From: Palsa-870 sp039935415
Lineage (GTDB): Bacteria; Chloroflexota; Dormibacteria; Dormibacterales; Dormibacteraceae
Reading direction: 5' to 3'
Assembly (NCBI GenBank): GCA_039935415.1
Contig: JBDTKH010000014.1
Location: 1-64,000 of the forward strand
Length of the DNA stretch: 64,000 bases
Numbering within the stretch: position 1 is the stretch's first letter; every line of letters begins with the position of its first letter. Positions 8,169-17,551 of the stretch are shown piece after piece. The translations under genes were made by a program, and so were the position numbers. The notes beneath the pieces were generated by a model, which saw nothing but the letters and a program-made list of their open reading frames with translations, had not been told where the DNA came from and did not search any database.

Positions 8169-8600
8169 ATGGCAGAGGCCAAAGACGTCGCCGCCAAGTT
8201 CGTCGCCGCGTTCAACGCCCACGATGAGGGTGCGCTGCTCTCGCTGCACGCGGCCAACATCAAGTTCGAGGCTCCAGGTGGCGTGCACCTGAACAACACC
8301 GCCGACGCGACCGCGTACGCGCTGCGGTGGATCAAGGCCTTCCCGAACGGCAAGATGACGGTTCGCAACGAGATCGTGAGCGGTCCCTGGGTCATCCAGG
8401 AAATCACGATGGAGGGAGTGCACTCCGGTCCGCTCGAGGGCCCGATGGGCACCGTTCGCGCGACCAACAAGAAGTTCTCCGGCAAGGCCGTGCAGCTGCT
8501 GCTGATCGAGCACAGCCAGATCGCCGAGGCCCGGATCTACTTCGACCAGCTCGAGACGATGAACCAGCTCGGGCTCATGCCCGTGCCGGTCGCCGTCTAA
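8169..8600 (+). CDS. SnoaL-like / NTF2-fold protein
   Basis: A 143-residue protein with the cone-shaped NTF2/SnoaL pattern: an N-terminal helix AAKFVAAFNAHDEGALLSLH, then strands around FEAPGG, a helix with RWIKAFPNGKMTV, and terminal strands VQLLLIEHSQIAEARIYFD with LETMNQLGLMP. This end is typical of ester-cyclase/SnoaL-like proteins of unknown substrate. A strong ribosome-binding site (TAGGAGG, 8155-8161) precedes the ATG. It may be a small-molecule cyclase, isomerase or binding protein. Confidence 0.8.
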   Translation: MAEAKDVAAKFVAAFNAHDEGALLSLHAANIKFEAPGGVHLNNTADATAYALRWIKAFPNGKMTVRNEIVSGPWVIQEITMEGVHSGPLEGPMGTVRATNKKFSGKAVQLLLIEHSQIAEARIYFDQLETMNQLGLMPVPVAV

Positions 8601-8685
8601 ACTACCGCTGACTCAAGCCCGGCCCCATCGTGGGGCTGGGCCTCTCGCGCCGAATTTGCGGTTGATGGGTAAAGATTCAGTTGGC

Positions 8686-9441
8686 ATGAGTGATGAGTGG
8701 CCGCTTGGGGCGGTCGAGCTGAAGGTCCTCGACCTGCAGCGTGAGTCCGATTTCTACGAGCGGTTCGGCCTGACGAGGCTCACGGGTGACGCCGACACAG
8801 TGACTCTGGGCGCGGCCGGCTCGCCGTTGCTTCGCCTGCGGATGCTACCGGGCGGACGCGAGCGGCCTCGACACACCGCCGGCCTCTATCACTTCGCCAT
8901 CCTGCTGCCACGCGAGGACGAGCTTGGTGGATTCCTGCAGCGCAGCATCGAAGAGCGGCTGCCGCTCACCGGGACCGCCGACCACTTTGTCAGCCAGGCG
9001 CTCTACTTCGACGATCCCGAGGGAAACGGCATCGAGGTCTATGCGGATCGCCCGCGTAGCGAATGGCAGTACCCGAACGGCCGGCTGAACATCGGGACCG
9101 ATCATCTTGATTTCGAGCGTCTGCTGCGGATCGCGGACAAGCCCCAGAAGAAGTTCTCCGGCGGGACCGTCCTGGGTCACATGCACCTCAACGTCTCGGA
9201 CCTGGACAGCTCCCAGGCGTTTTACGAGTCGATGGGCATGGAGCTAATGGCGGAAGCCGGCCGCGTGATGAGGTTCATGAGCTGGGACGGCTACCACCAT
9301 CACCTCGGCATCAACCTGCTCGAGGGTCGCGGCGCGGCCGCGGTCGAGGCCGGCGTGCGGGGCCTTGAGCGTTTCGAGGTCAAGCGCATCGAAAGGGCCC
9401 TCACCGATCCCGACAGGATCGAGGTCACTCCGACTTTCTGA
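8686..9441 (+). CDS. VOC-family (glyoxalase/dioxygenase-like) protein
   Basis: A 251-residue protein with two vicinal-oxygen-chelate domains. Domain 1 has LKVLDLQRESDFYERFGL and a YHFAILLP strand, then LYFDDPEGNGIEVYADRP. Domain 2 starts with LGHMHLNVSDLDSSQAFYES and has a YHHHLGINL metal-site segment. This layout matches CatE-like catechol-2,3-dioxygenase-related proteins; the His and Glu ligand positions look present. Substrate is unknown. I prefer the ATG at 8686 because the domain begins right after it; an in-frame start at 8656 is also possible. The 3' end overlaps the convergent ChrB gene by 17 bases. Confidence 0.82.
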   Translation: MSDEWPLGAVELKVLDLQRESDFYERFGLTRLTGDADTVTLGAAGSPLLRLRMLPGGRERPRHTAGLYHFAILLPREDELGGFLQRSIEERLPLTGTADHFVSQALYFDDPEGNGIEVYADRPRSEWQYPNGRLNIGTDHLDFERLLRIADKPQKKFSGGTVLGHMHLNVSDLDSSQAFYESMGMELMAEAGRVMRFMSWDGYHHHLGINLLEGRGAAAVEAGVRGLERFEVKRIERALTDPDRIEVTPTF

Positions 9442-9874
9442 CCTTCGCGACCTCGTGCTGGCACCACGCGTACAGCGCGTCGTAGAGGGGTGTTTCGAGT
9501 GCAATCTTGAGGTGGTCGTTCTCGCCGTGCACCATGGCGAATCCGTGCGCGATCGCCTTTAGCCCCGCCGCCTCGGGCGTCATGTCCACGTCCGTCGTGA
9601 CGTCAGCTCCGTGGACGATCTGGGCCAGCCTGTCGAGCGCCGGGTCCTCGAGGCCGTACTTGACGATGATCGACTCGAAGCTGCACCGGCCGTCGACGTG
9701 GCCGAGCTCGACGCCTCCGACGTCGTAGGGGATGGCGCCTTCGCGCTCTGCCGCTGCGATCACCTCCGGCGCCGGCACGTAGAGGAACTCGGCGTCGGCG
9801 TCGATGAAGCGCTTGATCATCCAGGGGCACGCGATCCGGTCGACGCTGGCGTTCTTGCGGGTAATCCACTTCAT
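9425..9874 (-). CDS. ChrB-type chromate resistance domain protein
   Basis: A 149-residue protein matching the C-terminal domain of ChrB (chromate resistance exported/regulator family). It starts MKWITRKNASVDRIACPWMI and continues KRFIDADAEFLYVPA, then GHVDGRCSFESIIVKYGL and VHGADV. The conserved RIACPW and the later Cys/His residues fit the family. Stand-alone copies are common and often uncharacterised; no chrA chromate transporter is next to it, so chromate resistance is not proven. It is divergent from the histidine kinase gene. Confidence 0.8.
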   Translation of the reverse strand: MKWITRKNASVDRIACPWMIKRFIDADAEFLYVPAPEVIAAAEREGAIPYDVGGVELGHVDGRCSFESIIVKYGLEDPALDRLAQIVHGADVTTDVDMTPEAAGLKAIAHGFAMVHGENDHLKIALETPLYDALYAWCQHEVAKVRKSE

Positions 9875-9925
9875 CGCTAACTCCCTGTCGTTGAATTGTC
9901 GTCGTTTGGGCTATTCTCGAACCGG

Positions 9926-10603
9926 ATGACTGACGAGAGTGACCTGCTCAGCATCGTGTCTCACGAGCTCCGTGGCCCGATGACGATCCTCAAGGGTTAC
10001 CTGACCATGCTCGAGGCTGGTTCGCTCGGCGACATGCCGCCCATGGCACAGTCGCTGCTTCCGCTCCTGATCTCGAAGTCGGATGAAGTCAACTGGATGA
10101 TTGAGCAGCTGCTCGAAACGGCTCGGCTGAACGAGGGCCGGCTGGAGCTCAACAAGCGCCACCTGGACATTGTGGCGGTGACGGAAGGCGCGGTTTCCAG
10201 CATGAGAATCGTGCTCGCCGGCCATCACCTGAACCTCGATGAGCCGCCAGAGCCGGTCGAGGCCGACATTGATCCCGATCGCCTCCAGATCGTGGTCCGC
10301 AACCTGCTCGGCAACGCGGCCAAATACTCGCCTCCCGGGTCGGGGATCACGGTGCGTGTACGGAGCGAGGATGGCATGGCCACTGTGTCGGTGGCCGACC
10401 AGGGAGTCGGGATCTCGGAGGAAAACCAGGGCCAGCTTTTCACGCGCTTCGGCCGCCTCCGCAACACGCAACACGTGCCCGGCACGGGGCTGGGCCTGTG
10501 GTTGTCGCGCGAGATCGCGCGCATGCATGGGGGAGACGTCACCGTGCAGTCGGCCGCCGGAAGCGGCAGCACGTTCACCGTGGCAGTTCCACTGAAGCAG
10601 TAG
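9926..10603 (+). CDS. Soluble sensor histidine kinase (HisKA-HATPase)
   Basis: A 225-residue kinase made of only the catalytic core. The HisKA helix carries the phospho-acceptor His in SIVSHELRGPMTILKGYL (about residue 13). The ATPase domain has the N-box RNLLGNAAKYSPPG, G1 VADQGVGISEEN and G2 GTGLGLWLSREIARMHGG. There is no membrane or sensor domain and no neighbouring response regulator, so it must get its signal from a partner protein. The ATG at 9926 is preferred; a TTG at 9896 would add 10 residues. Confidence 0.88.
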   Translation: MTDESDLLSIVSHELRGPMTILKGYLTMLEAGSLGDMPPMAQSLLPLLISKSDEVNWMIEQLLETARLNEGRLELNKRHLDIVAVTEGAVSSMRIVLAGHHLNLDEPPEPVEADIDPDRLQIVVRNLLGNAAKYSPPGSGITVRVRSEDGMATVSVADQGVGISEENQGQLFTRFGRLRNTQHVPGTGLGLWLSREIARMHGGDVTVQSAAGSGSTFTVAVPLKQ

Positions 10604-10614
10604 CCTGAGTCGCC

Positions 10615-11508
10615 GTGGACCACCTGGTCAGGTCGAGCTTCGAGACCGCACGCCCCCTGGACCTGTTCTCAACGTTGTCGGCGATCGGCCCGGGCCCGTC
10701 GTTTCGCGTTCACGGTCGCGAGGTGTGGCGCGCAACCAGGACGCCGGAAGGACTCGCGACGATCCACCTCCGCCAGGACTCGCGACGGATCGAGGTCGAG
10801 GCCTGGGGGCCGGGCGCGCCGTGGGCGGTGGCGCGGGTGCCGGCATTCTGCGGCGAGGGTGATGACAGCAGCTTCCACCCTCAGCACCCGCTGATCGCCG
10901 ACCTTCATCGGCGCAACCCCGGCCTGCGGCTTCCGCGGACCGAGGCGGTGTTCGAAGCCCTGGTGCCCGCCGTCCTGGCTCAGAAGGTCACCACAGTCGA
11001 GGCCCACGCGTCGTATCGCGGGCTCGTCGATGGGTTGGGGGAGCCTGCCCCCGGTCCGGTGCGGCTCAAGGTTGCGCCATCAGCCCAGGTCCTTGCGCGA
11101 ACTCCTTACTGGACCTTCCATCGATTCGGCGTCGAGCGCCGGCGCGCCGACGTGGTCATCCGCGCGGCGCGCAGCGCCGGCCGCCTGGAGGAGACGGTCG
11201 CAATGGACATGCCGAGCGCCCACCGCCGGCTCAACGCTTTTCCCGGCATCGGACCGTGGACCGCGGCGAAAGTCGCACTGGTCGCGCTGGGCGACCCGGA
11301 CGCCGTGCCGGTCGGCGACTACCACCTGCCGCACATGGTCGGCTACGCGTTCGAGGGCACGGCCCGCTCGAGCGACGAGCGGATGCTCGAGCTGCTCGAA
11401 CCTTTCACCGGGCACCGGGCTCGCGTCATCCGGCTGCTGATGCTGGCCGGCATCAGCGCGCCGCGCTTCGGCCCGCACATGCCTTTGCGAGATATTGCGA
11501 CCAACTGA
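10615..11508 (+). CDS. AlkA-like DNA-3-methyladenine glycosylase (HhH-GPD)
   Basis: A 297-residue base-excision glycosylase. The N-terminal half resembles the AlkA accessory beta domain. The C-terminal half has the helix-hairpin-helix LNAFPGIGPWTAAKVALVAL followed by GDPDAVPVGDYHLPHMVG, where the Asp of VGDYHL fits the catalytic Asp position. It should excise alkylated purines. GTG start 11 bases after the kinase stop, so the two may be cotranscribed. A second AlkA-family gene lies at 13952 and a broken one at 31111. Confidence 0.85.
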   Translation: MDHLVRSSFETARPLDLFSTLSAIGPGPSFRVHGREVWRATRTPEGLATIHLRQDSRRIEVEAWGPGAPWAVARVPAFCGEGDDSSFHPQHPLIADLHRRNPGLRLPRTEAVFEALVPAVLAQKVTTVEAHASYRGLVDGLGEPAPGPVRLKVAPSAQVLARTPYWTFHRFGVERRRADVVIRAARSAGRLEETVAMDMPSAHRRLNAFPGIGPWTAAKVALVALGDPDAVPVGDYHLPHMVGYAFEGTARSSDERMLELLEPFTGHRARVIRLLMLAGISAPRFGPHMPLRDIATN

Positions 11509-11547
11509 ACGGGCAAGCTGACCTGGCATGGGCGGCTGGGACGGGGC

Positions 11548-13245
11548 TTACTGGAGTCGGTCCAGTTCTTCCTCGACCAGCGAGATCAGCTCGGCCATGC
11601 CGTCACTGTCGAAGATCAGCCTGGCCCCTGCGGCCTTGAACAGCTCCGGGAGCCGCTTCGTCGCGCCAAGCGCAAGCGCCTCGCGGTAATCGTGAACCGC
11701 TTCCGGCCCGTTCTTCAAGCTGTTGCGCCACACCTGCAGCGCACCCAGCTGGGCGATGCCGTACTCGATGTAGTAGAACGGGCTGCCAAAGAAGTGCGGC
11801 TGCTGGTACCAACGCGCGATTCGTTCCGGGTCCAGGCCGCTCCAGTCGACGAACGGACCCTCGAAGCGGCTGCGCAGCTCGAGCCACTTGCGATCGCGAG
11901 CGTCTGCGTCGCGGCCGTCCGGCTCCAGGTACATCCACTGCTGAAACGCGTCGACCGACGCGCAGTGCGGAAAGAACAGCACGATGCTTTCGAGCAGCTC
12001 TGTGCGTGACCGCCGGGCCTCGTCGTCGTTGTAGTAACCGCCGCTTTCCCGATCGATGTACGGCGAGGCCAGCAGCTCCATCGACATCGAGGCCACCTCG
12101 GCCATCTCCGAGCCTGTGTGCCGTTGGAACAGCAAGGGAAGCCGGGAGGCCTCGAAGGAGTGGAACGCGTGGCCGGACTCGTGCAGGAGCGTGCGCACGT
12201 CTTCGTCCATGCCAACGGCATTCATGAAGATGAGCGGCATCTTTCTGAACGCGAGCGTCTGGCAGTAACCGCCCGGAGCCTTGCCTTTGCGGTTGTCCAG
12301 GTCGAGCAGGTGGGCGTCGGCCATGGTCTGGTAGTAGATCTGGAAGTCAGGGTCGACGTGGCCGAACACATCGGCGGCCCGCTCGATGAAGGTCTCGATC
12401 TCGTCGAACGGTTTGAGCGCGGGACGTCCGTGCACGTCCGCCGTGACGTCCCAGGGCCGGAGCCCGTCAAGGCCCATCCGGCGGCGGCGGCGCTTCATGA
12501 GCCGCCCCACCGCAGGCTGCACGGCGTGCTCGACCGCGTCGTGGAAGCGAAAGCAGTCGTCAGGCGTGTAGTCGAAACGGTTCTTCTCGCGATGTGTGTA
12601 GTCGCGGAAATTGTCGAAGCCGGCGTTGCGGGCAATCTGCCCGCGCAGGTCGTACATGCGATCGAAGATGCCGGCGAGGACCTCTCGCTGCTCGATGTAC
12701 GGCTTCGCCCGCAGCTTGAAGGCGCGCTCGCGCACCGCGCGGTCGTTTGACTGGAGGAACGCTTTGAGCTGGGCGGGCGTCGTCTCCTCGCCGTCCCACT
12801 CGGCGGTCATCGCGCCGTTCACCTTCGACCATTCCGTGTCCAGCGTCGACAGCTGGCCGTACAGCGGAACGTTGGCCTCGTTGAACAGCTCCATCTGGTT
12901 GCGGAAGCGCTCCACGGTCGTCTCGAGGCCCGAGCGAACGTAATCGAGCTCAACCAGTCGCTCCTGCAGGCGCACGCGCTGCTCGCGGGCCCTGGGCGAG
13001 ATCTGCGCCCCGAAGCGAAGCTGCGCCGCCTCGCGGGCGGGGTCGGACGTATCACATGAGTAAGCGAAGCTCGCCAGAGAGCCGGCCTCTGACAGCAGCG
13101 ACTCGAACAGAGACCAGTCCGCGAGCCAGGACTCGACGTTGTTGCGATCGAGCGGCCGCAACGCCAGCTCCTCGTAATAGGGGAGGACGTCCTCCCAGGC
13201 TGCATCCTTGAACGCGTCCGGGGAATCCGGAAGAGTTATCACCAC
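11548..13245 (-). CDS. M3-family oligoendopeptidase (PepF-like)
   Basis: A 565-residue zinc peptidase of the thimet oligopeptidase/PepF group. The zinc site is LLHESGHAFHSFEAS (HEXXH, about residue 354), with the downstream Glu supplied by the following helix (TGSEMAEVASMSMELL). No signal peptide, so it probably degrades short peptides in the cytoplasm. Length agrees with the bacterial family. Start is one of two adjacent GTG codons at 13245 or 13242. It is divergent from the aph relic and convergent with the glycosylase gene. Confidence 0.92.
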   Translation of the reverse strand: MVITLPDSPDAFKDAAWEDVLPYYEELALRPLDRNNVESWLADWSLFESLLSEAGSLASFAYSCDTSDPAREAAQLRFGAQISPRAREQRVRLQERLVELDYVRSGLETTVERFRNQMELFNEANVPLYGQLSTLDTEWSKVNGAMTAEWDGEETTPAQLKAFLQSNDRAVRERAFKLRAKPYIEQREVLAGIFDRMYDLRGQIARNAGFDNFRDYTHREKNRFDYTPDDCFRFHDAVEHAVQPAVGRLMKRRRRRMGLDGLRPWDVTADVHGRPALKPFDEIETFIERAADVFGHVDPDFQIYYQTMADAHLLDLDNRKGKAPGGYCQTLAFRKMPLIFMNAVGMDEDVRTLLHESGHAFHSFEASRLPLLFQRHTGSEMAEVASMSMELLASPYIDRESGGYYNDDEARRSRTELLESIVLFFPHCASVDAFQQWMYLEPDGRDADARDRKWLELRSRFEGPFVDWSGLDPERIARWYQQPHFFGSPFYYIEYGIAQLGALQVWRNSLKNGPEAVHDYREALALGATKRLPELFKAAGARLIFDSDGMAELISLVEEELDRLQ

Positions 13246-13299
13246 ACCTCACCCCCAACGATCCGCCGGCTTATCAGCAAATGGTACAGAGGACGCTTG

Positions 13300-13955
13300 A
13301 TGGAATCTTCATCAACTACTTTGCGGCTTCCGCGAGCGGTGCGGTCGGCAGCAATCGCCGCGGTCGGAGGCAAGGGGCTGACCGGCGAGCTTGCGTGGCT
13401 TAGCTGGGCCGGCACGGTGTGGCGGCTGGCCGGCGAGTCCGGAGCGGTGTTCATCAAGCGAGCCGCTGATCTCACCCGTGAGCGCGACCGCCTGGCGTGG
13501 CTCGCGGGCCGCTGGCCGGTGCCGGAGATGGTCGGATTCTTCCATGCGGCAGGCGACGACTGGCTGCTCACGCGGGAGGCGCCCGGCGTGCCGTTGTACC
13601 ACCCTTCGGTCGAGCTGGACCCGTCTCGGGTGGCCAGGCTTCTCGGTGAGATCCTTCGTGGCCTCCACGCGACCGACGCCGCCGGCTGCCCGTTCGGTGT
13701 GAAGAAGCCGGTCACGTACTGGTCCACGGCGACTACTGCCTGCCCAACGTCCTGGTGCGGGACGGCCGGCTCAGCGCCCTGATCGACGTGGGCCGTGCCG
13801 GCCTGGCGACTCCCGAAGTGGATCTCGCCGCGGGCGTGTGGACGCTGCAGTACAACTTAGGTAAGGGCTTCGCGCAGGACTTTCTGGCCGCCTACGGCTG
13901 GCCGCCCATGACAGACCAGTCCGTCGAACGCCTGCGCCGCAAGTACGGTCGCTAG
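13300..13955 (+). pseudogene. Aminoglycoside 3'-phosphotransferase-like gene with a frameshift
   Basis: The first frame (13300 to about 13705) gives the N-lobe: GTVWRLAGESGAVFIKRAAD with the ATP-site Lys, and later WLLTREAPGVPL. The second frame, from about 13705 to 13955, gives HVLVHGDYCLPNVLVRDGRL with the Brenner catalytic motif (HGDxxxxN), then LIDVGRAGLATPEVDLA. The reading frame changes by one base near 13700-13713. All catalytic residues remain, so this could be one base error in the assembly or a recent loss of function. The family phosphorylates aminoglycosides or similar small molecules. The 3' end overlaps the next gene by 4 bases, convergently. Confidence 0.78.
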
Positions 13956-14590
13956 GTCGGCAATTCGGTGTCGACTGCTTGCCAGCAGTACAGCGCGGCG
14001 ATGGTCCGATAGGGACGGAAGCGCTCCCCCTCGGCCTCCAGTGCCTTCGGCTTGGGCGGTTCTTTGAGACTGTGGGCCAGCGCCCAACCTTTGCGCACGC
14101 CGTAGTCCTCGATCGGCCACACGTCGAGCCGGCGCAGCTGGAAGATCAGGAACATGTCCGCCGTCCACGGACCGATGCCTCGCACCTGGACCAGCCGTGC
14201 TTCCAGCTCGTCATCGGCCAGCCCGTCGAGATCGTGTATCGGGACGGTTCCGTCGAGGATCTTTCGCGCCAGGTCGGTGATTGCGGCAGCTTTCGGGCCG
14301 CTCACGCCCGCTGAACGCATCGCGCCTTCCGGCAAGCGCAGCACGACGCGAGGCGAAAGCCCACCTTTGAACAGCTTCAGGAAACGGCCATGGATTGCGG
14401 TCGCGGCGGCGCCCGCCAGCTGCTGATACATGATCGAGCGGACGAGCGCCGCGAAGCTGTCCTCGAGGGGATCGCGCAGCTCGATCGCGCCCCCGCGCTT
14501 GATCAGCAAAGCCATCGCCGGGTCTCGCCGGGCGATCAGGCGGGTGCCCTTGATCAGCTCCTGCGGGGTCGCAGGCGGCTCGATCGCCAC
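13952..14590 (-). CDS. DNA-3-methyladenine glycosylase II, AlkA family
   Basis: A 212-residue glycosylase consisting of the HhH-GPD domain only. It has ALVRSIMYQQLAGAAATAIH early, SGPKAAAITDLARKILDG in the middle, and the helix-hairpin-helix VRGIGPWTADMFLIFQL followed by RLDVWPIEDYGVRKG, whose Asp is the expected catalytic residue. It removes alkylated bases from DNA. It is a different AlkA subgroup from the 10615 gene, which has an additional N-terminal domain. Confidence 0.92.
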   Translation of the reverse strand: MAIEPPATPQELIKGTRLIARRDPAMALLIKRGGAIELRDPLEDSFAALVRSIMYQQLAGAAATAIHGRFLKLFKGGLSPRVVLRLPEGAMRSAGVSGPKAAAITDLARKILDGTVPIHDLDGLADDELEARLVQVRGIGPWTADMFLIFQLRRLDVWPIEDYGVRKGWALAHSLKEPPKPKALEAEGERFRPYRTIAALYCWQAVDTELPT

Positions 14591-14650
14591 TAGAAAAGCG
14601 CCCTGCGCGCGCGAATCAAAATAGAAGTGCGCCCTGCGCGCGCCCGGCGG

Positions 14651-15673
14651 TTAGGCGAACTCGGACATGAACTGGGCGAAGTCTTCGCGCGACAGCCGGA
14701 GCTCGGCCTCGCCGAGGTCTTTCAGCGGGCGCTGCGGGATGTGCTCTGTGGTGGCGAAGTCGTCCATCGTCGTGTCGACGTAGAGCAGCCCGGTCACCAG
14801 GTGACCGGCGGAGCGCCCCTCCTCGATCACGCGCATGGCGGCGCGCCGGTCGGACGGGTCGTGGTCGTCGCCCAGCTTCTTGAGCAGGATATGCGACCCG
14901 TCGTGCAGCTCGACGTCGCGGATGGTGCCCGGCTCGTAGTCGACATGAACCTCCTCGAAGTACGGGATAAAGGAGACGTCCGCGATCGACTCCTCGTGGT
15001 CCTTGACCCAGCTGTAGCTCTTGGTCGAGCCGTCGTGGTCGTTGAACGTCACACATGGCGACACGATATCGATGATCGCGGTGCCGCGATGGGCGATGGC
15101 GGCTTTGATCAGCGGCACGACCTGCTTGCCGTCGCCGCTGAAGGAGCGCGCGACGAACGAGCAGCCCAGCGTCAGCGCTACAGCGCACGGGTCGATGGGC
15201 TGGAAGGTGTTGATGGCGCCCTTCTTCTGCACCGAGCCCAGGTCCGCGGTGGCGGAGAACTGGCCCTTGGTCAGTCCGTACGTCCCGTTGTCTTCGATGA
15301 TGTAAGTGCAATCGATGTTGCGCCGGATCATGTGCATGAACTGGCCCAGGCCGATCGATGCGGTGTCCCCGTCACCGGAGACGCCCAGCATGATGAGCTG
15401 CCGGTTGGCGAGCTGAGCCCCGGTGGTCAGCGCGGGCATGCGGCCGTGCACGCCGTTGAAGCCGTGAGCGGTCTCGACGAAGTAGGCAGGCGTCTTCGAC
15501 GAGCAGCCGATGCCGGACATCTTGGCCAGCCGGTGCGGCTCGACGCCGAGCTCGTAAAGCGCCTTGATCATGTGGTTGGTGATCGAGTTGTGTCCGCACC
15601 CCGCGCACAGCGTCGTCGCCGCGCCTTTGTAGGCATCGCGTGGCAGTCCGACGCGGTTCACGGTTGCGCTCAT
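14651..15673 (-). CDS. korB: 2-oxoacid:ferredoxin oxidoreductase, beta subunit
   Basis: A 340-residue thiamine-diphosphate subunit. Near the N-terminus is TTLCAGCGHNSITNHMIKAL, with Cys residues for the [4Fe-4S] cluster. The ThDP site is GVSGDGDTASIGLGQFMHMI followed by IIEDNGTYGLTKGQFS, the GDGD...N..YG pattern. With KorA it converts 2-oxoglutarate (or another 2-oxoacid) and CoA to the acyl-CoA, CO2 and reduced ferredoxin. Its ATG overlaps the korA stop by 4 bases (ATGA). 2-Oxoglutarate is the usual substrate for this layout, but the sequence does not prove it. Confidence 0.92.
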   Translation of the reverse strand: MSATVNRVGLPRDAYKGAATTLCAGCGHNSITNHMIKALYELGVEPHRLAKMSGIGCSSKTPAYFVETAHGFNGVHGRMPALTTGAQLANRQLIMLGVSGDGDTASIGLGQFMHMIRRNIDCTYIIEDNGTYGLTKGQFSATADLGSVQKKGAINTFQPIDPCAVALTLGCSFVARSFSGDGKQVVPLIKAAIAHRGTAIIDIVSPCVTFNDHDGSTKSYSWVKDHEESIADVSFIPYFEEVHVDYEPGTIRDVELHDGSHILLKKLGDDHDPSDRRAAMRVIEEGRSAGHLVTGLLYVDTTMDDFATTEHIPQRPLKDLGEAELRLSREDFAQFMSEFA

Positions 15674-17475
15674 GCGGGCACGGCCTCTGTCTGCATCAGC
15701 GGTTCGATGATGGCCGCGGCCGGGATGGGCTGGCCGTTGTAGTGGCGGATCGAGTGGACGCGGTTGACGAGCTCCGCAGACAGCGCCAGGCGGACCAGGT
15801 CGTAGACCTGCCCGTCGCGATTCTGCTCGACGACGTAGACCCGCTCGTGGCGCGACACGAAAGCCGCTACCTCGTCGGACAGCGGCAGTGCCCGCAAGCG
15901 CAGGTAGTCGACGGGCTTGTTCGCGGCGGCGAGCGCTTCACGCGCCTCGAGGACTGCGGCATGGGTGGAGCCGAACGCAATCAGCCCGACGGGCGACTTC
16001 ATGCTCTCGTCCACGACCGGCGCGGGCAGGACCTTCCGCGCTGTCTCGAGCTTCCTGGAGAGGCGGTCCATGTTGCGGGCGTACGCGTCGGCGTTCTCCG
16101 TGTACCTCGCGTTTTCGTCGTGGCCTGAGCCGCGGGTGAAGAAGCCGGCCGCGGGGTGGTCGGTGCCAGGCAGCGTGCGGTAGGTCACGCCGTCGCCGTC
16201 GACGTCGCGGTACCGTCCCCACTCGCCGGCCAGCCTGTCGAGGTCCTCTTTGGAGAGCACCTTGCCGCGGTCGAACGGCTTGTCGGGGTACTTGAACTCC
16301 GGTGTCATCCACAGGTTCATGCCGAGGTCGAGGTCGGAGAGGACGAAGACCGGGGTCTGGAATCGCTCGGCGTAGTCGAAGGCGTCTCGCGCGAGCTCGT
16401 AGCACTCCTCGACGGTGCCCGGCAGCAGCACGATGTGTTTGGTGTCGCCGTGTGAGAGCGTGAAGGCGAACCCGACGTCCGCCTGGGACGTGCGCGTCGG
16501 AAGGCCCGTCGACGGGCCGATGCGCTGGATGTCGAAGATCACGACCGGCACCTCGGCGTAGTAGCCGAGCCCGGCGAACTCAGCCATCAGCGAGATCCCA
16601 GGACCGGACGTGGAGGTCATGGAGCGCGCCCCCGCCCAGCCGGCGCCGATCGCCATGCCGACTGCCGCCAGCTCGTCCTCCGCCTGGACCACCGAGATGA
16701 GCTTCTCGCCGGTCTTCGCGTCGGTGCGGAATCGCTCCGCGTAGGCGATAAGGTTCTCGCACAGCGAGGAGGATGGGGTGATCGGATACCACGCGGCGAC
16801 CGTCACGCCGCCCATCAGGGCGCCGAGCGCAGCCGCCTGGTTGCCCTCGACCAGGACCTTGCCTTCGACCTGGCCGGTCATCGGCTCGAGCCTGTAGGGA
16901 TCTGTCTTCGAGAAGTTGTCCTGCCAGTAGTCGTGGCCGACCTTGATCGCATCGAGGTTGACCGGAACTGCCTTGGGCTTGGTGAGGAACTGCCGCTTCA
17001 CGGCGTGGTCGAAGGCTTCCCACGGGATGCCGAGCAGGCCGCCGACGATCCCGACGTAGATCATGTTGGCCAGCTGCTTGCGCAGGGTGTCGTTCTGGAT
17101 CTTCGCTTTGGCGAGCTTCGAGAAGGGCACCGGGTAGTAGGTCACGTCATCGCGAGCGTCGGCCTTCGAGAAGGCCTCCTCGTGAACCACGACGCCGCCC
17201 GGCCGCACCGTCTCCAGGTCTTGGCGCCAGGTCGCGACGTTGAACGCGACCAGGATGTCCACCTTGTCGGAGCGGGCCATGTGTCCCTCCGGCGTGACCC
17301 GCAGCTGGTACCAGGTCGGCAGGCCTTCGATGTTCGACGGGAACACGTTCTTGGGAGCGACCGGGATGCCCATGTGGAAGATCGCCCTGGTCAGGATGAG
17401 GTTCGCCGTCTGGCTCCCGGATCCGTTGACGGTGGCGGCCTGGATGGTGAGGTCGTTGATGATTTCTTCGGTCAA
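15670..17475 (-). CDS. korA: 2-oxoacid:ferredoxin oxidoreductase, fused gamma-alpha subunit
   Basis: A 601-residue fusion. Residues 1-190 are the gamma domain (VNGSGSQTANLILTRAIFHM at the start). Residues ~205-601 are the alpha (PFOR-type) domain with EGNQAAALGALMGG, the AAWYPITPSSSLCE motif, and the later TSTSGPGISLMAEFAGLGYY. It pairs with KorB in the ferredoxin-reducing oxidation of 2-oxoacids, replacing or bypassing the 2-oxoglutarate dehydrogenase step. It is divergent from pntAA across 76 bases; both are redox-balance operons and could share regulation. Confidence 0.92.
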   Translation of the reverse strand: MTEEIINDLTIQAATVNGSGSQTANLILTRAIFHMGIPVAPKNVFPSNIEGLPTWYQLRVTPEGHMARSDKVDILVAFNVATWRQDLETVRPGGVVVHEEAFSKADARDDVTYYPVPFSKLAKAKIQNDTLRKQLANMIYVGIVGGLLGIPWEAFDHAVKRQFLTKPKAVPVNLDAIKVGHDYWQDNFSKTDPYRLEPMTGQVEGKVLVEGNQAAALGALMGGVTVAAWYPITPSSSLCENLIAYAERFRTDAKTGEKLISVVQAEDELAAVGMAIGAGWAGARSMTSTSGPGISLMAEFAGLGYYAEVPVVIFDIQRIGPSTGLPTRTSQADVGFAFTLSHGDTKHIVLLPGTVEECYELARDAFDYAERFQTPVFVLSDLDLGMNLWMTPEFKYPDKPFDRGKVLSKEDLDRLAGEWGRYRDVDGDGVTYRTLPGTDHPAAGFFTRGSGHDENARYTENADAYARNMDRLSRKLETARKVLPAPVVDESMKSPVGLIAFGSTHAAVLEAREALAAANKPVDYLRLRALPLSDEVAAFVSRHERVYVVEQNRDGQVYDLVRLALSAELVNRVHSIRHYNGQPIPAAAIIEPLMQTEAVPA

Positions 17476-17551
17476 TTGGGCTCTTGGCGGCGGATCACCG
17501 ATATTACGCGACTCATGAGCTGAACCCGGATTCCGCTAGAGTCCTCAATCT

